Source: an uncultured Clostridia bacterium (GTDB taxonomy: Bacteria; Bacillota; Clostridia; Christensenellales; Borkfalkiaceae). From it: a stretch of 24,261 nucleotides of DNA. Position numbers and translations under genes: made by a program. Shown piece by piece: positions 8,121-16,800 of the stretch (its first letter is position 1; the number at the start of each line of letters is the position of its first letter). The DNA is taken from NCBI GenBank assembly GCA_947629845.1, contig CANRFD010000009.1, forward strand, positions 1 through 24,261, in the 5' to 3' direction. The notes under the pieces are model-generated. The model made no database searches. It worked only from the letters and a program-made list of their open reading frames with translations, and was not told the origin of the DNA.

Positions 8121-9802
8121 AACAGACCTCCCCCGCTGAACTCATAGTATTTTTTGCCGAGCCCGCGAATGAGATAGACGCAGCACACCGCCGCGGCGGC
8201 AAGCGAAAACGCGCCGACGACGAGGTAGGAAAGATAGGCGTATTCGAGGCCGCGCAGCGCAAGCATCATGCGGACGGCCACGAGGACGCCGCCGACGCCG
8301 AACGCCACCGCCATGCCGATCATGATGACGGCGGAGACGGTGTTGCCGGACTCCTTGATCTCGCCGTCTTCCTCGGTGGAGAAGCGCGCGTGGTTGAAAT
8401 CCCGGCGGGTGGCGAGGCAGATCTGCGCGAAACTGCACACCGTTCCCGCAAAGAAGAGGAAACAGGCGTTCCCGAAGCCGATAAACCCGAAGCAGAGGAG
8501 AATGACGGCGGTGAGTATCTGCGAAACGACGGTCACGCACATGCACAGCGCGACCTTGGAGAAGATGACGGTGCGCCAATCGACGGGCATTGCCTTGACG
8601 GAGTAGAACATGGCGCCGTCGCGGCTGATGTTGGTGGCGCAGAATACGTTTGTCAGCGCCCCGAAGAGGAGCGTGAGAAACACGGAAAGTTCGAACGTAC
8701 AGTCGATCCCGATGAGACGGACGACGAGAGAGCTGCCCACATCCATGCAAAAGTACACCATGAGCGGCATGACGATCGCAACGGAAAAATAGGAAAACAT
8801 GTAGGACGGGGTGCGGAAAATCTGCAAAAATTCCTTCTTCACGAGGGCAAAAAAGGGCGGGAGGCGGCGGCGCGGCTTCTTGATGGAAAAGACGAAGCGC
8901 GGCGTGCCCGCAACGCGCGATTGCAGCGCATGCGACAGGATGCGGCGAATGATAACGAGGGAGATGAGCAGGCAGGCGAGGATGACGCCGAGCACCCCGA
9001 ACCCGCTGATGAGATATTCCCGCCCGAGGACGAAATCGGCAAGCCAGCTGCACGGGTACAGCCCGCGGGCGACGTCGTGCAGGATGCGCATGACGTTCTC
9101 GTTGAAAAAGTACTTGAGCCCGTCGCCGAGCAGGAGTTCCTTCACGCCGCCGAGGAGCACCGAATACAGGTACAAGAGCCCGCCCGTGAGCGCCGTGACA
9201 AAGACGAAGTTCAGGACGAAATGCGTTCTCAAAAACTGCCAAAGGGCATAAAACGGCAGCGCCAAAACGGAGGCGATGCCGATGGAGATGAGCGGCAGGA
9301 GGAAGCACATGAGCGCCGACCCGAAGAAAAAGGTGACGGGGAGCGTGGCGCGCAGGGCGACGGCGAGGCTGACGGGCAGCACTGTGACCGCCGCATAGGT
9401 CAGTTGGCGGATGTAGACGGCGACGAGCCGCGAAAGAAACAGCGTCTTTGCGCCCACGGGCATGGCGGCGTACAGCTTGACGTCGTCGGCCGCGAAGAGG
9501 GAGGAAATGAGCTGCGTAACGCCCCCCATGACCATGAGAAGGAGGACGACGGCATAACTGACGGAGAGCAGCTCGAAGAGCCGCTCGGGGCGGTTGGAGA
9601 CCCCGTCCGTGCGGATACCGAGGTACATATCGGCAAATTTCCCGTAGAACACGATGAACGCCGCAAGCAGAATGCCCGCGAGCACAAGGCGCACGATGAA
9701 GCCGATGGCGTCGAAATTTCCCTTTTTGAAGGCGTTGGCGCGCTCGGTGTTCCCCTTTTTGAGAAGAGCGCGCACGAGCCTGAAATCAACCTTGTCCTTC
9801 AT
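8117..9802 (-). CDS. ABC-2 type transporter permease
   Basis: This 561-residue polytopic membrane protein has about a dozen hydrophobic segments, the first at about 34-54 and the last at about 525-550. They form two halves separated by a basic cytosolic stretch around SIKKPRRRLPPFFALVKKEF, a pattern typical of fused ABC-2 exporter permeases of Firmicutes. It would form the transmembrane channel driven by the adjacent ATPase. The substrate cannot be read from the sequence. It starts with ATG, 17 bases inside the end of the ATPase gene, and its TGA stop overlaps the TTG of the Ig/beta-helix gene. The three genes therefore look like one translationally coupled operon. The partner surface protein might be a substrate, a sensor, or merely co-regulated; the sequence does not decide. 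Confidence 0.9.
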   Translation of the reverse strand: MKDKVDFRLVRALLKKGNTERANAFKKGNFDAIGFIVRLVLAGILLAAFIVFYGKFADMYLGIRTDGVSNRPERLFELLSVSYAVVLLLMVMGGVTQLISSLFAADDVKLYAAMPVGAKTLFLSRLVAVYIRQLTYAAVTVLPVSLAVALRATLPVTFFFGSALMCFLLPLISIGIASVLALPFYALWQFLRTHFVLNFVFVTALTGGLLYLYSVLLGGVKELLLGDGLKYFFNENVMRILHDVARGLYPCSWLADFVLGREYLISGFGVLGVILACLLISLVIIRRILSHALQSRVAGTPRFVFSIKKPRRRLPPFFALVKKEFLQIFRTPSYMFSYFSVAIVMPLMVYFCMDVGSSLVVRLIGIDCTFELSVFLTLLFGALTNVFCATNISRDGAMFYSVKAMPVDWRTVIFSKVALCMCVTVVSQILTAVILLCFGFIGFGNACFLFFAGTVCSFAQICLATRRDFNHARFSTEEDGEIKESGNTVSAVIMIGMAVAFGVGGVLVAVRMMLALRGLEYAYLSYLVVGAFSLAAAAVCCVYLIRGLGKKYYEFSGGGLF

Positions 9803-10679
9803 GCGCTAAAAAGTACTCCTCGAAATCGAACTTGGGGTCGTTTGTGATGCGCTCTTTTACGTCGAGCGTATCCGTCTGTTTGCCCTTGGAAATGACGACG
9901 ACGCGGTCGCACAGCTTGGCGACGGCGGCGAGGGCGTGCGATGAAAAGATGATGCAGTTGCCCGCGGCGGCGTATTCGCGCATGAAGCCCTGCACCGCGT
10001 GCATGGTGCGGGGGTCGAGGCCCGTCATGGGTTCGTCCAAGATCCAAAGCTTGGGGCTGTGGATCAGCGACCCCATCATGCAAATTTTCTGCCGCATGCC
10101 GTGGGAATAGGAGGAGATCAGGTTGTGAACGGCGTCGCCGAGTTTGAAGATCCCGTCGAGGTAGGCGATGCGCGGCTCCCGTTTCGCCGTGGGAACTCTG
10201 TAGACGTCCGCCATGAAGGAGAGGTACTGCATGCCCGTCATCTTGACGAAAACGGCGTGGTTGTCGGTGACAAAGCCCATGTTCGCCTTGGCAAGAAGGG
10301 GCTCCTTTTTGATGTCGTGCCCGGCGATGGAGATGGTTCCCCTATCGAAGGGAAGCATTCCCTCGAGGCACTTGAGCGTGGTGGATTTTCCCGCGCCGTT
10401 GTGCCCGAGAAGCCCCACGATCTCGCCCGCTCGGCAGGTGAAAGTGACGTTTTCTACGGCATAGTCCGCCTTTTTGGAGTATTTTTTCCAAAGACCGTCG
10501 ACGCGGACGATCTCGTCGGGCTGCGGCTGCGGAGAAGGCGTTTGGTCTGCGCTCCCCTGCGGCGCGGCGGCTTCGGGTGCGGTCGGCTCGGTGGGGTTCT
10601 CGGGCGCAGACGGCGCGGAAACTTGCTTTGCCGCACTTTCCGCGGGTTGGGTTTTGTTCTCGTCGGTGGTGTTTTCCAT
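9786..10679 (-). CDS. ABC transporter ATP-binding protein with proline/alanine-rich N-terminal extension
   Basis: This is the ATPase subunit of an ABC-2 type exporter, 297 residues from ATG at 10679. Walker A is GHNGAGKST (92-100), the signature YSHGMRQKI (191-199), Walker B LWILDEP (211-217) and the switch histidine H249 (SSH). The SHGMRQ form of the signature is typical of drug, lantibiotic and ABC-2 exporters. The Q-loop position reads GFVTDNHA (135-142), so the usual Q or E appears replaced by D or N. Residues 1-54 are an added low-complexity segment rich in P, A, E and Q, probably a disordered cytosolic linker. An upstream in-frame start at 10781 is rejected because it would cross a hairpin and AT-rich leader and lacks family sequence; the chosen ATG has AGGAG four bases upstream. 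First gene of a three-gene operon. Confidence 0.93.
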   Translation of the reverse strand: MENTTDENKTQPAESAAKQVSAPSAPENPTEPTAPEAAAPQGSADQTPSPQPQPDEIVRVDGLWKKYSKKADYAVENVTFTCRAGEIVGLLGHNGAGKSTTLKCLEGMLPFDRGTISIAGHDIKKEPLLAKANMGFVTDNHAVFVKMTGMQYLSFMADVYRVPTAKREPRIAYLDGIFKLGDAVHNLISSYSHGMRQKICMMGSLIHSPKLWILDEPMTGLDPRTMHAVQGFMREYAAAGNCIIFSSHALAAVAKLCDRVVVISKGKQTDTLDVKERITNDPKFDFEEYFLAHEGQG

Positions 10680-10767
10680 GATGCTCCTATGTAATTTGAT
10701 TTCGGGCTGAGCTCTTTCAATGAAGTCGGTATGAAATTTTAGAGCGTTGAAACGGTCGTAGACATAT

Positions 10768-10795
10768 GCCCGCCCTCTCAAAAGAGGGGGCGGGC
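10768..10795 (-). terminator. GC-rich hairpin between giant lipoprotein gene and ABC operon
   Basis: On the minus strand GCCCG-CCCCCTCT and AGAGGGCGGGC pair with an 11-bp stem, a two-base bulge and a four-base loop, 16 bases after the stop of the giant gene. No T-run follows (ATATGTC), so termination may be inefficient or Rho-dependent. The remaining bases 10680-10767 hold the ATPase ribosome binding site; I found no convincing promoter there, leaving open read-through from the giant gene. Confidence 0.5.
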
Positions 10796-10810
10796 GACTG
10801 TCGTTTAACG

Positions 10811-13800
10811 TCAGTCAAGTTGGATTTGTCCTGTGGTATAAATCCAATCGATCGTATAGAGAATTTCATCCCACGTCATCATGCCTTTGCCGACAGCGAT
10901 CTTGAAGTACTTCCACGGCAGCGCATTGAAGAGATCTTCCGTCATAAGATCTTTGAAGTCCTCATAGGTGTAGAGACCGTATTTTTCGATATCCTCTTGC
11001 ATCGCCGCTTCGTTAAACTTCATATCTTCGTCGTAGGCGAAGTAGTTCTCGAAGCCCTCGCTGTTCGTCGGCCACGCCGTCATAGAGAGCAAGCCGTTCG
11101 TGACGACATTCATGTGGAACAGGGAGACGGGCGAGAATACCCGCAAATATTCCGTCCTGTTCTCGAAGCCGACAAGCGTCACTTCGCCGCTCACGTATTT
11201 CCCGTTCACGTTCTGCACCGTTACAAACTTATGCCCGATATACTCGGCGGGATTGCTTGCATTGAAGTAGACATAGCGGTTGAGCGTCTTGTCGAACAGC
11301 GCATGTTCGTTGTTGATACCAAGCTCGGTGCTGTCGGAGAACTTGAGATAGGTCACCGTAAACCATTCCGCCGCATTGCCCGCGTGGACATTTGACCACA
11401 GCGCGCACGCCTCATACTTGCCCGTCTCGTGGTTGAACACGAGCACCAAATCGGTCGGGAGAAGATCTTCGACCTTCTTCTGCGTTCCGTCGGCAAGCGT
11501 GATGAGCGTTCCTTCGATGATACAGGTACCCGTGCACTTTGCCGTAATCGTTACTTTCTTTCCCGCTTCCGGCATCGTGAAAGTCTTATCGCTCACACTA
11601 TTCTTTTCGGAGAAATTACCGCTTGCCGCGCCGGACACTTGTGCCAACTTATCGTTACCCAAACCGCCTAACGTGATTTTTATTGTAACGGGCTCGCCTG
11701 CACGGAAATAATAATTGATATTACTTTCGGCCTTAAGGCTAATGGGGCTTGTAAACTCAACACTTGCGTTCGACATTGTTCCTATGTTGTAAGCTACCGT
11801 GACATATGCCTTTTGCGCCCATTGTGCGGTCAGAACAAGTACGCCGTTTGTCAGATCCCCTGCCTCGATGGAGGTTTCGGCGGTTATCGCTTTTCCGCTC
11901 TGTTTTGATGTCCAGCCCGTAAAGTAATATTCGTGTGTATAATCGTCAATTCCCTCGATGATCTCCGTTGCCTTTGCGATATCGGAAACCGCACTCCCCT
12001 GTGTCCCCAAATGATCTGTGGGCAGCGGTTGTTCGGTCCCGATCAACTCATCGTTATACCGTCCGCCGTTGTCGTATTGTACGGAGAACATTCCATCCTT
12101 CACGAACTTCGCGTATAGCGTGATCGTTCCCTCATTATAGAGATCGGAGACGGTGAGACGATCGATAGTTTCGTCTGTAATACTCACGATCGGATCCGAA
12201 AAATTACTATCGAGGAACCACCCGCTGAAGTTAAAACCGGGGACCTTATCAAACAAATCAGGCAATTGAGTTGTCGTTCCGTATTCCCAGGTCAATGTAG
12301 CAACATCTGCCTCCCCCGCGCCTCCGAGGTAAGTGATTTCATATTTTAACGTATATTCGAGTGCCTTCCAACCCGCGTAAACGGTAACGACATCCCCTGC
12401 GGAAACTGTTTTTGTGCTGTCGCCCACCTTTTCCGTGCAAGCGGCATTATAATACCAGCCTGTGAAAACATGGTACGCTCTCTTAGGCATTTCCGTGGTG
12501 ATCGTCGATCCTGTTACGGAGTTCCCTTCATATGCGTCCTCGGAATTGCCTGAAATCTCGCCGCCTCTTTCATCTCCGTTCGCCTTGTACTCAATGTAGA
12601 AGTACTTCGAGATCCAACCGCCGTCCTGAGAGGTAAAGCTCTGTTCGCCGCTTACCGTCTGTTTGAGCGCGCGGTCGGAAAGCTTTCCCGCCGACTCACT
12701 ATAAACCTTCAATTCGAGATACTTGTTATAATCCGTCCAATACGCATTGCCACCACTAATAGAGCGAAGCTCATAGGAGGTCGCCTGTGCGTCTTCGAGC
12801 ACTTCGATTTTTGCGCCCTCTTCTGTGGTGCTCACAAATCCACCGATCTTGTTTGCTTTCAACGTACCGTTGACGATCAATTGACCGGCTCCTTTGTTCG
12901 ATTCATAGGAAGAGTGTGCAGCCGTGGAGCCGTCTTGAGGGTCTTTATAATCCGCGCCATAGACGAAGATCTCCGGAACAGAGAAGGTAACGCCTTTGCC
13001 TACCGTTATGGCACTACCGGGCAAGATCTTGAACTTTTGCACCGCCGAAGTGACTGCCGCCGCTGTGCCGTCTTCAAGTGTATGGAAGCTGTAACGGTAG
13101 TACCAAGAGGCAGGGAACATCACTTCATTCGTAGATATTGTAACCATCACTTTCAATTCAAGTGCATTGATATCTGCACTACCGAAAATGTCCCACTGCG
13201 TGACTTTCGTGGTGATATCGTATTTCGCTTCAAGACGCGCCCCATCTTGAAGTTGGAAAAAGCTCCTTTCCTGCGCACCGTTGGTATTCCCCACCAAATT
13301 TATTTTGGTAGTATGGTCGCCGCCCGTTGCATACATATTCGCATAACCATAGAGCGTTGCACCATAGTTGACCGTCAACTTCGGCGTCACATTTTCCATG
13401 AAGAAGCGATTGAACGGCGAACCCTTCATGTTACTATAAATATTGCTGAAAATCGTGCCGCCGCGGTGCTCTATAACAATGAAAGGCATCGTTAAACTGC
13501 CGCCCGTCAACGTGACAAACGACCCATTATTCTTGACCTTCTCCACAATAAAGCCGTAGGCCGTGATCGTTCCGGAGGAAGTGATCCCCGCCCCTTCGTC
13601 AAGCGTGATTTGCGCATAATCGCCCGCCGTACCGCCTGCATATGCCTGAGCACCCGTTGTAATGCCGCCGATCGTGAGTGTTCCCGCATTCGTCAACGTA
13701 ATATTTGCAGGGAAAGTCAATTCGATCTTCAATTTTCCTGCTTGCCCAAACGAGGAAGAGCCGTTGGCACCGGTCGTCGAATTTGCTCCCTCCTGCCCAT

Positions 13801-16800
13801 CGTAAGGCAGCAGGAGCGTCACGCCGTCCTTGACGGTGTAATTTCCGGCTTGTTCGGTGTAGCCCGCGCGTTCGGCAATTTCGGCCGTAGCAAACGACGT
13901 GTTGTTCTTGACGGTGACCGTGGCGCCGCTTTGAGCCGTGGCAAGCGCGTCTTCGATGGTGTAGAGTGTGCCGCCGACGTCGACGCTCTTCAGCTTAAAG
14001 AGAACTTCGGCCTCTACGCTTTCCGCAAGTTCGTAATAATCATTCGCGGGAAGGGTGCACTTCACCGTAACGATGTAGGTGCCGCCGACCGTGTAGTTTG
14101 CGCCCGCGATCTGCCGCGAGATGTTCTGCGTAAGGTAGGCGATCTCGTCCTCCTGCAGGGTGTAGCCGTCGGCGGTAAACGTCGGTGTGAACAACGCATC
14201 GGAGGCGGAGCCGAAGTCGGCTTCGACGGTTTCCGCAAGCGACGCCTTCACCTGACGCTTGGCTGCATTGACGGTGATCTGAAGCGAGAAGTCGTTGTAG
14301 TTGGCCTCGTCTGCGTTGTAGATCGCATTATAGCCGTTTTCGCCGACCTTGATCGCTTCGCCGGCGTCCGCCCAGCGGTAGTGCGCTTGGAGCAGATCGT
14401 TGAGATCGGCAAGCGTTGCGCCGTGCTTCATCGTAGTGGAGAGCTCGTCGTGCGTGACACCCTCGTAATTTGCCTTGGAGACGTTGACGGTGATGGTTTC
14501 CGTAGCGGCGTTGTAGTTGCCCGTGCCCTCGACGGCAAACTTGACGGTGTACGTGCCCGCATTTTTCGCCGTGAAGGTGAACTCGTCCCCCTGCGCCTCG
14601 ATGGGCTGCGTATCGTTGAGTTTGGCCGTGACTGTACCGAAGTTCGCCGTGACGGTGAGCGTGAAGGTGTGCTCTTCGCCGTTGTAGGTGAAGTCGGCAT
14701 GCTCGCCGCTGACCGTGATCTTGTTATCCGTCACTTCCTTGACGTTGATGGTGACGGTTTCGGTGGCGGCGTTGTAGTTGTTCGTGCCGTCGACGGTGAA
14801 CGTCACCGTGTAAGTTCCCGCGTTGACAAGCGTGAACTTGAAGCCGCCCTCGTTTGCGACGGGAATATCGTTATCGCACGATGCCGTGACGATACCGAAG
14901 GTCGCCGCCGCCGTGAGCGTGAAGGTGTGATCGTTGCCGTCGTAGGTGAAATCGTTGTGCTCGCCGCCCACCGTGATCTTGTTGGCCGTGTTCTTGGAGA
15001 CGTTGACCGTGACGGTCTCCGTGGCCTCGTTGTAGTTGTTCGTGCCCTCGACGGTGAACTCGACGGTGTAGGCGCCGACGTCCTGTGCGGTGAACTTGAA
15101 TACGTTCTCCTCCGGCTGAATGGCCTGCGTGCCGTTGAGTTTGGCCGTGACGGTGCCGAAGTCCGCCGTGACGGTAAGCGCGAAGGTGTGCGCGGTGCCG
15201 TCGTAGATGAAATCACTGTGCTCGCCCTCGACGGTGATCGCGTTGCTTATCACCTTTTCGACGACGATGGTGACGGTTTCGGTCGCCTCGTTGTAGTTAT
15301 CCGTGCCGACGACGTTGAACGTCACCGTGTAGGTGCCGGCGTTGACGAGCGTGAAGGTGAAGGCGCCGTCATCGTTTGCGACTTCGATCTCATTATCGCA
15401 ATTTGCCGTGACTTCGCCGAAGTTCGCGCTGACGTTGAGCGTGTAGGCGTGCTCTTCGCCGTCGTAGGTGAACCCGTCGCTGTTGCCCTCGACGGTGATC
15501 TTGTTTTCCGTGAACTTTTCGACGGTGATGGTGACGGTCTCCTTGGCCTCGTTGTAGTTATCCGTGCCGTCGACGGTGAAGGTCACCGTGTAGGTGCCGA
15601 CGTTGACGAGCGTGAACTTGAAGCCATCTTCGCTTGTGACGGCGATGCCGTTATCGCAGACCGCCTTGACGGCGCCGAAGTTCGCCGTCGCCGTGAGCGT
15701 GAAGGTGTGCTCCGCGCCGTCGTAGGTGAAGTCGGCGTGGGCGCCGCCGACCGCGATCGTGTTGTCCGTCACCTTTTCGACGACGATGGTGACGGTTTCG
15801 GTCGCGCCATCGTAGTCGTTCGTCCCCTCGACGGTGAACACGACGTTGTAGGTGCCCGCGTTGATGAGCGTGAAGGTGAACTTCCCGCCCTGCTGCGCAA
15901 CTTCGATGCCATTGTTGCAATTTGCCGTGACGGTGCCGAAGTTCGCCGACGCCGTGAGCTCGAAGCTGTGCCCTTCGCCGTTGTAGGTGAACCCGTCGCG
16001 GCCGCCGTTGACGGTGAGCGTGTTCGACGCCTTTTTGATCTCGACGGTGTAGCTGCCCTGCGCCGCGGCGTAGTCCTCCGCCGTTACCTTATAGTATACG
16101 GTGTGCTTGCCGACGTGCTCGAACTCGGGCTCGGCCGTAGAATAGCTGCCCTCGCCGTCGATGCTGTACTCGATCTTCGCCTCCGCGACCTCTTCGGCGT
16201 GGTGCGTGACCTTGACGGCGAAGTTGTGCTTTTGCCCGTCGTAGGTGACGGTGCGCGCCTGTGCGTCGGGCTCGGTGACGGTGAACTGCGAGGCGTTGAG
16301 CGTGACGTGCAGGGCGTATTGCAGCGTGAAGTTTTGGGTGACTTCGTCGCCGCCGTCCTTCAGCGTGATCTTATAGTTGCCCTCCTTCCATTGGAAGCTC
16401 TCCGCGAAGCTCGCTGCATCCGTTGCGTTGTAGGAGCCGTCGTGATTGTTCTTGAGTACGACGGTGCCCGTGAACACGAAGCGCTGCTCTTCCGCGGCGA
16501 ATTGGGGCGCGAAGGAATACTCGTCGTCGCGCGACTGCGTGACGGTGTGCTCCACCGTGAACACGTACGGGTCGACTTTGAAGGATGTGCCCGTGACGGC
16601 CACGGTGTAGTTGCCGTATGCCTCTTCCGTCTCGATATCGGCGGTGTATTCGCCGACCTCGAAATATTTCTTATCGTTGGTGTACGCCGCGCCGCCCTTC
16701 TTGTAGGTGATCTCGGGCTCTGTATCGGTGCCGAATACGTTCTGCGCGTTTTCGCCCGCGGCGTAGCCCTGCCACGTTGCCGTGACGGTGATCGTATCGC

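Noticed and set aside
10680..10781. Upstream start for the ABC ATPase at 10781
   Set aside because: It would add 34 residues read through an AT-rich leader and into the hairpin after the giant gene. ATG at 10679 has AGGAG nearby.
11072..11524. A true splicing intein
   Set aside because: There is no homing endonuclease, no terminal His-Asn junction and no C-extein; the protein ends about 86 residues later. A Hedgehog-like autoprocessing domain fits better.
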